Assembly (NCBI GenBank): GCA_042095135.1
Contig: JBELBV010000002.1
Location: forward strand, 62,001-126,000
Source: UA16 sp042095135
Lineage (GTDB): Bacteria; Bacteroidota; Bacteroidia; Flavobacteriales_D; Sanyastnellaceae
DNA: 64,000 bases
Reading direction: 5' to 3'
Positions 7,898 to 16,265 of the stretch are shown here, in pieces (the stretch's first letter is position 1; every line of letters begins with the position of its first letter). The notes below the pieces were generated by a model. It saw nothing but the letters and a program-made list of their open reading frames with translations, had not been told where the DNA came from and did not search any database. Position numbers and translations under genes: made by a program.

Positions 7898-9268
7898 ATG
7901 AACCGAGGAATTGTTGGAGCAATTGATGGAAAAACCATCTGTGCGATTTCGACGCCAGCCGGAATGGGTGGCATCGCGGTCGTTCGGGTCTCCGGACCGG
8001 AGGCCATCCGGATCGCCAACGGCCTGTTCTCTCGGGATCTGGAAAGCCTCGAAAGCCACAAGGCGGCGTTTGGCAAAATCGTCCGCGGCCAGGAGGTTCT
8101 CGACGAATGCCTCGCCACGGTGTTTCGGGCGCCTGGCACCTTCACCGGTGAGGACACGGTGGAAATCGCTGTGCACGGCTCCACCTTTATCCAAACCGAA
8201 CTCGTCCGTTGGCTCATCGACGCCGGTTGTCGGCACGCCGGCCCGGGTGAATTCACGGCACGGGCCTTTCTCAATGGTAAGCTCGACCTCACCCAAGCGG
8301 AAGCCGTGGGCGACCTCATCGCCGCGGATCACGCCGGGGCCCACCGCCTCGCCATGAACCAACTGCGCGGGGATTTTGCGCGCGCCATCAGCGAATTGCG
8401 TGAGGGACTCATCGGATTTGCGGGCTTGTTGGAGTTGGAATTGGATTTTGCGGAAGAAGATGTGGAGTTCGCCGACCGAAGCCAATTCGATGCGCTGCTC
8501 GGCGACCTGCTCGGCAAAGTGGGCACGTTGGCCGATTCGTTCCGCACCGGTAACGCCATCCGTGAAGGCATCCCCGTCGCCATCATCGGCGCGCCGAACC
8601 GGGGCAAATCGACGCTACTCAACGCGCTACTCGGCGACGAGCGCGCCATCGTGAGCGCCACGGCCGGCACCACCCGCGACACCATCGAAGACACCTGCAT
8701 CATCAGCGGCAAAAAGTTCCGGTTCATCGATACCGCAGGTATTCGCGAAACTTCGGACGAAATCGAAAGCGAAGGCATCCGCCGGGCTTTGGACAAGGCC
8801 AAGGGCGCTTCCGTGGTGCTCTACCTTTTCGATGCCAGCACCGACCAAGCGGATACGGTGCAACTTGCCCTTCAATCCACTGCACTCGGCGCGGAAAGCA
8901 CGGTTGCTGTGGTTTGGAACAAAACCGATTTGGCCTCTCCTCCGCCCGCTTCGGGCGCATTGGAATTTCACATTTCGGCGTCCGACGGCACCGGGGTCGA
9001 GGAATTGAAGACGTGGTTGGGCCAATGGGGGAACGAAAGCGGCGATTCGGATGCCATCATGGTGACCAACTTCCGGCATTACGAAGCGTTGGTGGAGGCG
9101 CGCACGGCGCTGGAAGCGACGCGCCAAGGGTTGCTCGACGGCATTCCTGGTGACCTTGTCGCCAGTGATGTGCGACAGGCGTTGCACCACCTCGGCAGCA
9201 TTACAGGCGAAATTGACCCAGAGGATATCCTGGATCACATCTTTTCAAACTTTTGTATCGGGAAGTAA
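7898..9268 (+). CDS. mnmE: tRNA modification GTPase MnmE
   Basis: 456 residues. With MnmG the enzyme installs the carboxymethylaminomethyl group at U34 of certain tRNAs. The N-terminal tetrahydrofolate-binding domain begins TICAISTPAGMGGIAVVRVSG and contains PGEFTARAFLNGKLDLTQAEA; a helical domain holds the inserted GTPase (P-loop GAPNRGKSTLLNAL at about 230, DTAGIRET, NKTD). The protein ends in the invariant FCIGK, whose cysteine is catalytic. Its stop is 3 bp from that of the convergent cold-shock gene. A second U34-pathway gene (MnmD domain) is at 41290-42483. Confidence 0.98.
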   Translation: MNRGIVGAIDGKTICAISTPAGMGGIAVVRVSGPEAIRIANGLFSRDLESLESHKAAFGKIVRGQEVLDECLATVFRAPGTFTGEDTVEIAVHGSTFIQTELVRWLIDAGCRHAGPGEFTARAFLNGKLDLTQAEAVGDLIAADHAGAHRLAMNQLRGDFARAISELREGLIGFAGLLELELDFAEEDVEFADRSQFDALLGDLLGKVGTLADSFRTGNAIREGIPVAIIGAPNRGKSTLLNALLGDERAIVSATAGTTRDTIEDTCIISGKKFRFIDTAGIRETSDEIESEGIRRALDKAKGASVVLYLFDASTDQADTVQLALQSTALGAESTVAVVWNKTDLASPPPASGALEFHISASDGTGVEELKTWLGQWGNESGDSDAIMVTNFRHYEALVEARTALEATRQGLLDGIPGDLVASDVRQALHHLGSITGEIDPEDILDHIFSNFCIGK

Positions 9269-9271
9269 CCC

Positions 9272-9721
9272 TCAGGCCTTGCTCACCTTGATGGCGGCGA
9301 GACCGCGGGGGCCCTGCTCCACTTCGAAGGTGACGCGGTTGTTTTCGTTCAGCTCGTCGCCATTGACGTTGTTGATGTGAACGAAGATGCTCTCGCCGGA
9401 ACCGAGGTCGCGGATGAATCCGAACCCTTTGTCGTGGTTGAAGAAGGAAACGATGCCTTCGCGGATTTCGTCGCCTTCGATTTTTTCCTTCTTGGGGATG
9501 CCCAACTCAATGTCCTCGGCGTTGATTTCCTCACGCTCTTCCGGATCGGGCGGCGTATCGGTCACATTGCCGTACTGGTCTACGTACGCAATCATGCTGT
9601 CGTCGTCGAGGCTATTTTTGTTTTCAGACCGCGCCAACTTTTTGGCTTCTTTCTCTTTGCGCTTCTTCTCGCGCTTCAATTCTCTTTCTCGCTTACCGAA
9701 TGATTGTTGTGACCTTCCCAG
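9272..9721 (-). CDS. Cold-shock-domain protein with charged N-terminal extension
   Basis: 149 residues if started at CTG 9719-9721. The C-terminal 65 residues form a cold-shock OB fold with the two RNA-binding motifs (KGFGFI and SIFVHINN). The N-terminus is lysine- and glutamate-rich, followed by SMIAYVDQYGNVTDTPPDP, a linker seen in Bacteroidota homologues. No ATG or GTG precedes the conserved part. The usual homologue start MGRSQ matches CTG-GGA-AGG-TCA-CAA exactly, so CTG is proposed; TTG at 9677-9679 is the conventional alternative (135 residues). Likely role: RNA chaperone. Confidence 0.85.
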   Translation of the reverse strand: MGRSQQSFGKRERELKREKKRKEKEAKKLARSENKNSLDDDSMIAYVDQYGNVTDTPPDPEEREEINAEDIELGIPKKEKIEGDEIREGIVSFFNHDKGFGFIRDLGSGESIFVHINNVNGDELNENNRVTFEVEQGPRGLAAIKVSKA

Positions 9722-9861
9722 GATTTCTAAGTTTTTGAATTAAAATCTTCCGCAAGATACTGCATCCACAGGGAAACTTCCGGAGGGCAAAACCCGACCT
9801 TTCACGATGCACTTGTGAGGAGAACGTTGGGCCCAGCCGTCAAAAGGCGTGGCTTCCGCCC

Positions 9862-9869
9862 TACCTTCG
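9862..9869 (+). promoter_or_regulatory. -7 element of the DEAD-box helicase gene
   Basis: TACCTTCG lies inside the open frame beginning at ATG 9849, which argues that translation starts downstream of it. Confidence 0.45.
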
Positions 9870-9935
9870 CGGCTCATTTGCAGACCTTTGGGTGTTAATA
9901 CCTCGCCGCTCGCCTGCACCCCTATCCCCCATCGT

Positions 9936-11507
9936 TTGGAACAATTTCAACGCCTCGGACTTTCGCAGAACGTCCTCCAAGCCATCGAGCAACTCGGATT
10001 CGAGACGCCCACCGATATCCAGGCGCAAGCCATCCCGCACTTGTTGAGCGGCGAACGCGACTTCATCGGCTTGGCACAAACCGGGACGGGCAAGACCGCG
10101 GCATTTGGCCTTCCCCTGCTCGAACGACTCGACCCTTCCCAACCGCATGTGCAAGCATTGGTGTTGGCTCCCACCCGTGAATTGGGGCAGCAAATCGCCC
10201 AGCAAATTGAGTTGTTCGCGAAATACGACAAGGGCATCCGCACCACAGCGGTTTACGGCGGTGCCAATATCGCTACGCAGATCAGCCAACTTCGAAAGCC
10301 CTGTCAGGTGGTCATCGCTACCCCCGGACGTTTAATCGACCTCGCCAAACGCAAGGCCATCGCGTTGGACCAAATCGAATGCGTCGTCCTCGACGAAGCG
10401 GACGAGATGCTCAACATGGGGTTCAAAGAAGAGTTGGACACCATCCTGGCGATGACGCCCGACTCGAAACGCACGTGGCTCTTTTCCGCGACCATGCCCA
10501 AGGAGATTCGATACTTGGTCAAACAGTACATGGACGATCCGTTTGAAGTGCGTATTGATCCCAAGACGGCCGTCAACGAGCAGATTGAGCACCGGTACGC
10601 AATCGTTCGGCACGCCGACAAAGCGGAAGCTTTGACCCGCTTCATGGACATAAACGAGGAGTTGTTCGGCGTGGTCTTTTGCCGCACCAAGCGCGACACG
10701 CAGGAATTGGCCGAGGGGTTGATGAAAAAGGGCTACCGCGCCGATGCCCTGCACGGCGACTTGTCCCAACCGCAACGCGACCGCGTGATGAAACGGTTCA
10801 AGCTGAAGCACCTCCAGGTCCTCATCGCTACCGATGTCGCGGCCCGTGGTATTGACGTGCAGGACGTTACCCACGTTTTCCATTTCAGTCTGCCCAACGA
10901 CAACGCCTACTACACGCACCGCTCCGGCCGCACAGCCCGTGCGGGAAAGAATGGCACTTCCATCGCCTTCATCAGCCAACGCGAGAAGGCCGTCATAGGC
11001 CGAATGGAGCGTGCCTTAGGCATCGACTTCACTCCCCTTTCAATTCCGGACGCCAAAGCAATCGCCTCCGCGCGACTGGATCGTTGGGCCCAAGTCGTGA
11101 TGGAACGAGAGGAAAACCAAGGACTGCCCATGGACCTGTGGTTCGTCATGCAGGAACGGTTCGAGGACATGACCAAGGACGAGCTGCTCAACCGGTTGGT
11201 CAGCCTGGAACTTTCTAAACTCACCTTGACTCATGGAAAGGACTTGAATTGGACGGACGGCGCCAGAGGAGGCGGTTCCAAGCCGCGACGCAACGACCGT
11301 TCCCCCCGCAGCAGCACTCCATTCCGCAAAAACAAGCCAAAGAAGAAATTTGGCAATCGGTCCGCATTCCGGCCAAGCGATGATGGTGACCCGCGCTTCA
11401 GCCGCAGCGCTGGCTCCAGCCCTGGTCGAAGACCGAAGCCGCATGGCAAGCGACGCGAAGACGAGCCATTCAAAAAGTTCAAGAAAAAGAAGAAAGGTGG
11501 TTCCTGA
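9936..11507 (+). CDS. DEAD-box ATP-dependent RNA helicase (DeaD/CsdA-like)
   Basis: 523 residues from a TTG at 9936 that yields EQFQRLGLSQNVLQ, the usual N-terminus; the ATG at 9849 would lie upstream of the promoter element and add 29 unconserved residues. Helicase motifs in order: Q motif (GFETPTDIQAQAIP), motif I AQTGTGKT, Ia PTRELGQQ, Ib TPGR, II DEAD, III SAT, IV to VI including ATDVAARGID and HRSGRTARAG. A basic C-terminal tail of about 100 residues, rich in Arg, Lys, Gly and Ser, replaces a folded domain. It probably remodels rRNA or mRNA. The exact start is uncertain. Confidence 0.93.
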   Translation: MEQFQRLGLSQNVLQAIEQLGFETPTDIQAQAIPHLLSGERDFIGLAQTGTGKTAAFGLPLLERLDPSQPHVQALVLAPTRELGQQIAQQIELFAKYDKGIRTTAVYGGANIATQISQLRKPCQVVIATPGRLIDLAKRKAIALDQIECVVLDEADEMLNMGFKEELDTILAMTPDSKRTWLFSATMPKEIRYLVKQYMDDPFEVRIDPKTAVNEQIEHRYAIVRHADKAEALTRFMDINEELFGVVFCRTKRDTQELAEGLMKKGYRADALHGDLSQPQRDRVMKRFKLKHLQVLIATDVAARGIDVQDVTHVFHFSLPNDNAYYTHRSGRTARAGKNGTSIAFISQREKAVIGRMERALGIDFTPLSIPDAKAIASARLDRWAQVVMEREENQGLPMDLWFVMQERFEDMTKDELLNRLVSLELSKLTLTHGKDLNWTDGARGGGSKPRRNDRSPRSSTPFRKNKPKKKFGNRSAFRPSDDGDPRFSRSAGSSPGRRPKPHGKRREDEPFKKFKKKKKGGS

Positions 11508-11516
11508 TCGGAGCGG

Positions 11517-12143
11517 CTATTGCTGGTAGTAGACGTTCCCCCCAGCATGGAACAAGGTTGCCATGGTACGCAGTGGCTTACCGGAAACGCTGATGGACCC
11601 CATGCTGTTGGTCGATACCTCGCCTTTACTTCCATCTGGCATGTGTAAGATGTATCGCGTCCCATGCGGCATGAGCACACCGTGGAGACCCTTGCTCTGA
11701 TTCAGGAACAAGACCTGTTGCTTCATGGGCATGGCAGCATGCACTTGGGTTGTGCTCGCTGAAAACCCTTCATTGACCACGTAGCTTTCCACCAGAATGT
11801 GCCGGATCGACACCGTTCGTTGATCGGGATCTGATAAGTCGTTGACTCCTGGAGTAAGAATGACCATGTCCGCATCGAACGGAAGTTTCAACGCTTCAGA
11901 TTCCTGACCGCTCCAATCGAGTTCCACCACATGGGGACCGGTCATTCCATGCACTTCGTCATCCACAAGGGTTCCCCACTGCGCTCCGAAGTGACCCAAC
12001 AAAGGCAGCAAATCAGGCATCGATAACAAGCGGTCCTCATTGAAATCTGGCTGCCACGTCTCGCCCGGTTCCGACTGGGCCCATACCGCAGACGCCGCGA
12101 CAAGCGCGACCACCAAAAATGTCGGGCTGATAAAATGTTTCAT
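11517..12143 (-). CDS. Secreted protein with a dockerin-like calcium-loop motif, function unknown
   Basis: 208 residues. A signal peptide (MKHFISPTFLVVALVAASAVWAQ, cleaved after about residue 22) is followed by DFNEDRLLSMPDLLPLLGHFG, which resembles one dockerin/EF-hand-like repeat and is very like the one ending the large protein at 52648-56388. The remaining 150 residues are not recognised; they look beta-rich. The start at 12143 is chosen for the signal peptide, and a TAGATTCG element lies 21 bp upstream. Convergent with the helicase (9 bp gap). Confidence 0.75.
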   Translation of the reverse strand: MKHFISPTFLVVALVAASAVWAQSEPGETWQPDFNEDRLLSMPDLLPLLGHFGAQWGTLVDDEVHGMTGPHVVELDWSGQESEALKLPFDADMVILTPGVNDLSDPDQRTVSIRHILVESYVVNEGFSASTTQVHAAMPMKQQVLFLNQSKGLHGVLMPHGTRYILHMPDGSKGEVSTNSMGSISVSGKPLRTMATLFHAGGNVYYQQ

Positions 12144-12164
12144 CTTTACAGGAATGTGTTTGAG

Positions 12165-12172
12165 CGAATCTA
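12165..12172 (-). promoter_or_regulatory. -7 element of the dockerin-like secreted protein gene
   Basis: TAGATTCG on the minus strand, 21 bp before the ATG at 12143. Confidence 0.4.
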
Positions 12173-12254
12173 GCCGCTGCAAACGCTTGATGCTGTGTAG
12201 ATTAATTTAAAAATCCACAATGGGCCGTTGGCAGCCCAGCACCATGCCGATGAA

Positions 12255-14129
12255 TCAATTCTGTACCTCTAGCACCCACGCCTTCCAACCGGGAACTTCA
12301 AGCGTTTCACCCGAATTCAGCACCTCACCGGTAAGCACATCCACCAGCCCGCGGCGCCCCCGCAGCACCTCATCGAACCGAGTCAGTTCTAGCGTCTCCC
12401 GCCCATCCCCTTGATTGAGAATGACCAAGACCGTTTGATCCGTTGACTCTCTGAAATACACATAGCTGCCAGCCACTGGCACGTAGTGCTTGAGCGTGCC
12501 TTCGTGCACGGCAGTTGCGGTGCGCCGCCAATTCAGAAGCGCACGCAACTCAGCCTGAAAGGCTTGCGCCTCCTCGGTCAATCCGATGGACGCAAACCCG
12601 TTCATGTCATCTCCATCCTCGGCCCAACCGCCGGGAAAGTCGCTGCGGATGTTCCCGTGGCTGTTGTCACCGGTATTGGACATCAGGATCTCCGTACCGT
12701 AGTAAAACTGTGGGATGCCACGCGTGGTCGCAAAGAAATAGGCAGCCAACCGCGTCTTGCGCACATCGTCGCCGAGCTGGGTGTGGACACGGCTCATGTC
12801 GTGGTTGTCGGGGAAGATGACGTGGTCCGCCGGATGGGCATACAGGAAATCATTGCCCAGCATCTCGTACAGCCGTACCCAGTTGGAATGCCACGACTCC
12901 TCTTCGGTCAAGCATTGCATAAACGCATGGTGCAGCGGGAAATCCAGCAAGCCGGGGAGGCAGGACGCGTAGCCGTCCGGATTCACCTTGTCGCGCTGCC
13001 AATAGGCAAGCACAGCCGGGTTCAAGCTCCACTCCTCTCCGCAGATGTTGAAGTCCGGATAGGCATCCATGACCGCGCAACTCCAATCGCTCATAAATGC
13101 CGCATCCGAATACGGGTAGGTATCCATCCGGATGCCGCTCAATCCCAGGTATTCAATCCACCACACCGTATTCTGAATCAGGTAATCAGCTAACAGCGGC
13201 TGCCGCTGGTTCAAATCGGGCATCTCCTTCACAAACCACCCATCGGAAAAGCCCGCTACGTCCGATTGAGCAGCATAGGGATCGCGCAACGTCGTGCGGC
13301 GGTGGGTCGTCTGGGTGTAAATGCCGCCGTTGTTGATCCAATCTGCCGTGGGCAACTCCTCCATCCACCAATGCTCGGAACCGCAGTGGTTCATGATCAT
13401 GTCCATGATGACCTTCATGCCTCTCGCGCGTGCTGCGTCCACGAGCGATTTGTATTCTTCATTGCTCCCAAACCGGCGGTCCACCCGGTAATAATCCGTG
13501 GTGGCGTACCCGTGGTACGACCATTGGGGTTGGTCATTTTCCAAAATGGGATTGAGCCAGATAGCAGTGAAGCCCAAGTTATTCAAGTAATCCAGGTGCT
13601 GCTCGATGCCGGCAACATCGCCGCCGTGGCGGCCGTGGTCGTCCGCACGGTTGAGCCCCTCCTTCATGCCCGCGACCTCATCGTTCGCAGGGTTGCCATT
13701 GGCAAAGCGGTCCGGTGTGATCAAGTAGATGGCATCCGCAGCCGTGTAGCCTTGGATCGGCCGTTCTTCGCGCGACTTCAATTCAAACGCCGTTCGCCCC
13801 ACGGTTTTGCCCTTGCGATTGGTCGCATCCCGCCATTGGATGGCGAGCGTGCCCGGCTGGGCCTCCGGACGGATGTGTAAGTAGATGAACGCGTAATTCG
13901 GACCGTCCCCGTGCACCACGCGAGCGATGTTTACCCCCGGGTAATCCACCACCGGTGCCAGCTGGGCCACGCGGTCGCCGTGAACCATGATCTGCACAGT
14001 ATCCACGGGCATGTTCACCCACCAGAACGGTGGGTCAAGGTGTTGGATGAAGGATTGGGCAGACACCTTGGCCGGAGCGGCCACGGTGAGCAGGAGGAGC
14101 ACAAAAAAGGAGGGCAAGCGTTTCAGCAT
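12255..14129 (-). CDS. GH13 alpha-amylase family glycosidase (neopullulanase/cyclomaltodextrinase type)
   Basis: 624 residues with a signal peptide (MLKRLPSFFVLLLLTVAAPA, ending near AQS at 24-26). An N-terminal beta-sandwich (about 28-130) precedes the TIM barrel, which opens with DAIYLITPDRFANG. Catalytic residues are visible: nucleophile D336 in GIRMDTYPY, acid/base E365 in ICGEEW, and D444 in FPDNHDMS. A C-terminal beta domain ends the protein. This architecture resembles SusA-type periplasmic enzymes cutting maltodextrins. The start at 14129 fits the signal peptide; a longer frame to 14567 would overlap the aldehyde dehydrogenase. No SusC/SusD pair is nearby. Confidence 0.93.
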   Translation of the reverse strand: MLKRLPSFFVLLLLTVAAPAKVSAQSFIQHLDPPFWWVNMPVDTVQIMVHGDRVAQLAPVVDYPGVNIARVVHGDGPNYAFIYLHIRPEAQPGTLAIQWRDATNRKGKTVGRTAFELKSREERPIQGYTAADAIYLITPDRFANGNPANDEVAGMKEGLNRADDHGRHGGDVAGIEQHLDYLNNLGFTAIWLNPILENDQPQWSYHGYATTDYYRVDRRFGSNEEYKSLVDAARARGMKVIMDMIMNHCGSEHWWMEELPTADWINNGGIYTQTTHRRTTLRDPYAAQSDVAGFSDGWFVKEMPDLNQRQPLLADYLIQNTVWWIEYLGLSGIRMDTYPYSDAAFMSDWSCAVMDAYPDFNICGEEWSLNPAVLAYWQRDKVNPDGYASCLPGLLDFPLHHAFMQCLTEEESWHSNWVRLYEMLGNDFLYAHPADHVIFPDNHDMSRVHTQLGDDVRKTRLAAYFFATTRGIPQFYYGTEILMSNTGDNSHGNIRSDFPGGWAEDGDDMNGFASIGLTEEAQAFQAELRALLNWRRTATAVHEGTLKHYVPVAGSYVYFRESTDQTVLVILNQGDGRETLELTRFDEVLRGRRGLVDVLTGEVLNSGETLEVPGWKAWVLEVQN

Positions 14130-14157
14130 GCCCGCAAAGAAAAAGCGTAATCCGCAA

Positions 14158-15585
14158 TTACAGCCAGCGCAAGAGCCGGTCGACCAGTTTGGTTTTCCAC
14201 GGAGTGTACGGCGGCATGAGCAACGCGCCCGCCCCGTCGAAGCGCTGTTCGTAAACCCCACGAAGGTGGGTGAATTCCGTGAAGCCGTATTCGCCGTGGC
14301 CTGAGCCAATGCCGCTGTTGCCCAACCCGCCGAACGGCAGGTGGTTGCTCGAAACGTGAATGACGCAGTTGTTGATGGATGCCCCACCGGATTGGATTTG
14401 AGACAAGACCGACTCAACGAACCGCCTGCGCTTGCTGAACACGTACAACGCAAGCGGCGTTGGGCGTTCATTGATGAACCGCACCGCTTCATCCAACGAG
14501 GTGTAGGGTATGATGGGCAGCACCGGGCCAAAAATTTCCTCCTCCAAAATCTCCGCATTCGGTTCAATACCGGTCAGCACGGTCGGCGGCACGAAGCAAC
14601 TGGCCGTATCGGCATCACTGCCCAGCACCTTCGAGGCGCCGCGGGCAATGGCATCGTCCACGAGCTTCGAGATGCGCTCCGCATGGTGCGGCGCTACGAT
14701 GCGCTGGTAGTCCTTGTTCGCCTCGGCTTCGCCCGGGTACATCTCCACCATGGCCTGTTTGATGGCTGCGACAAAGTCCGCCTCGCGGTTGGCCGGCACC
14801 AATACATAGTCGGGTGCTACGCAGATTTGACCTGCGTTCGAGAGCTTGGCCCACGCCACCTTTTTGGCCGCATCCTTCATGGACTTTAAGTCATCGACGA
14901 TTACGGGTGACTTCCCCCCCAATTCCAGCGTGACGCTGCATGGGTGCTGAGATGCCGCCTTCATGACGATTTTGCCTACCGCAGGTGAGCCGGTGAAGTA
15001 AATGTGGTTGAACGGCAGGTTGAGCAAATGCGTGGCGGTCTCCACCCCGCCTTGCACCACAGCGACCTCGTCCTGGCTGAACACCGCGGAAACGATTTCC
15101 GCCACCAGTTGCGCCGTCTCCCCCGTCAGCTCGGAGGGCTTGATTATCGCGGTGCACCCGGCGGCGATTGCTGCGATCAACGGACGGAAGACCAGTTGCA
15201 TGGGGTAGTTCCACGGTGAAATGATCAGCGCCACGCCTTTTGCCTCGGGTCGCACCCAGGAGGCGCTGCCGATTTGGGCCAGTCCGCCCGGAACGCGCTT
15301 GGGCCGCATCCACTTGCGCAGCCCACGCTTCACTGCTTTGATCTCGCTTTTGACGACGAAAATCTCTGTCAAGTCCACCTCCTCACCCGGCTTGCGAAAA
15401 TCGTTCCACATGGCCGTTTTCAGGTCATCACGGCGCTTCCACACTTCGGTGTACAACGCATCCAGGCGAGTGATGCGTTCCTTGGCGGTAAGGGCGCGTT
15501 GCTGTGGAGCACGCGACTTAAGCGCTGCGAAGGTTTTCTCAATCACCTCCACTTCAGGTGCAATGGGCAAAATGGAATGCGTCAT
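14158..15585 (-). CDS. Aldehyde dehydrogenase family protein (class 3-like)
   Basis: 475 residues from ATG 15585. The NAD(P)-dependent family oxidises aldehydes to acids. Visible signatures are ISPWNYPMQLVFRPLIAAIA, the cofactor loop FTGSPAVGKIVM, the catalytic glutamate in LELGGKSPVIV, and the cysteine in NAGQICVAPDYV; EIFGPVLPI and LPFGGLGNSGIG follow. The length and hydrophobic C-terminus (about 450-475) resemble class 3 fatty-aldehyde enzymes. The GH13 start lies 28 bp downstream. It is divergent from the methyltransferase gene. Confidence 0.95.
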   Translation of the reverse strand: MTHSILPIAPEVEVIEKTFAALKSRAPQQRALTAKERITRLDALYTEVWKRRDDLKTAMWNDFRKPGEEVDLTEIFVVKSEIKAVKRGLRKWMRPKRVPGGLAQIGSASWVRPEAKGVALIISPWNYPMQLVFRPLIAAIAAGCTAIIKPSELTGETAQLVAEIVSAVFSQDEVAVVQGGVETATHLLNLPFNHIYFTGSPAVGKIVMKAASQHPCSVTLELGGKSPVIVDDLKSMKDAAKKVAWAKLSNAGQICVAPDYVLVPANREADFVAAIKQAMVEMYPGEAEANKDYQRIVAPHHAERISKLVDDAIARGASKVLGSDADTASCFVPPTVLTGIEPNAEILEEEIFGPVLPIIPYTSLDEAVRFINERPTPLALYVFSKRRRFVESVLSQIQSGGASINNCVIHVSSNHLPFGGLGNSGIGSGHGEYGFTEFTHLRGVYEQRFDGAGALLMPPYTPWKTKLVDRLLRWL

Positions 15586-15644
15586 GAACAATGGATTTGT
15601 AGCAATCTAACAACGACCGCCCCCAAATTCCTCTAGGTTCTGCG

Positions 15645-15652
15645 GAAATTCG
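15645..15652 (+). promoter_or_regulatory. -7 element of the methyltransferase gene (weak match)
   Basis: GAAATTCG ends exactly 4 bp before the ATG at 15657; two mismatches to TAnnTTTG. Confidence 0.35.
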
Positions 15653-15656
15653 TCCC

Positions 15657-16265
15657 ATGCACCGGTTTTGGGATGAACGCTACCAGCAAGAAGGAGTGTA
15701 CGGGAAAGAGCCCAACCCGTTTTGGGTTCGCGAGCTCGAACGCGTGTCACCACCCCATGCCGAAAACAGCCTGTTGTTGCCGTGCGAGGGGGAAGGGAGG
15801 AATGCCGTCTGGGCGGCACGAAAAGGGTGGACAGTGGATGCGTTTGATAGCAGCGCCGTAGCCGTAAAAACCTGTCAGCGCTGGGCCACTGAAGCCGGCG
15901 TTGAAGTGTACACCCACCATGAGGATGCATTTGAATTTGAAGGGGAATCGGATGGTTACGACGTAATTGGCTTGTTCTATGCTCACATGCCCCCCCACCT
16001 CCGGTTCCCATTTCACGAGCGAGTCATCAAGTGGTTGCGCCCGGGCGGTCGCATCATTCTCGAGGGGTTTGAACCACGCCAACTGGGCCTGCATTCAGGT
16101 GGCCCCAAAGACGAGGCCATGCTTTTCACGCCGGACCTGCTCGCTGCTGATTTTGGCGGGCTGGAGATTCTCAAAAATGAAACAGCCTCCGTGGTATTGG
16201 ACGAAGGGCCATACCACCAGGGTCCGGCTCATATCATTCAATTCATTGCTCAAAAACCAGCCTGA
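15657..16265 (+). CDS. Class I SAM-dependent methyltransferase (TehB-like)
   Basis: 202 residues. The N-terminus MHRFWDERYQQEGVYGKEPN is typical of TehB/thiopurine-type small-molecule methyltransferases. The SAM-binding region reads LLLPCEGEGRNAVWAARKGW, with PCEGEGRN in the place of the common GxGxG loop, then DAFDSS for the acidic motif that binds the ribose. GYDVIGLFYAHMPPHLR and LRPGGRIILEGF are later motifs. The substrate is unknown; tellurite or another toxic small molecule is possible. It overlaps the next gene by one base (TGATG) and probably starts an operon running to DUF3078. Confidence 0.88.
   Translation: MHRFWDERYQQEGVYGKEPNPFWVRELERVSPPHAENSLLLPCEGEGRNAVWAARKGWTVDAFDSSAVAVKTCQRWATEAGVEVYTHHEDAFEFEGESDGYDVIGLFYAHMPPHLRFPFHERVIKWLRPGGRIILEGFEPRQLGLHSGGPKDEAMLFTPDLLAADFGGLEILKNETASVVLDEGPYHQGPAHIIQFIAQKPA

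Noticed and set aside
9849..9935. ATG 9849 as the start of the DEAD-box helicase
   Set aside because: A TACCTTCG promoter element lies inside this stretch and family proteins start at about the TTG at 9936. The rejection is moderate, not certain.
12486..13193. 235-codon open frame antisense to the GH13 gene
   Set aside because: The GH13 frame on the other strand carries three catalytic motifs; this one has none.
14130..14567. Upstream extension of the GH13 frame
   Set aside because: It overlaps the aldehyde dehydrogenase C-terminus; the signal peptide starting at 14129 is decisive.
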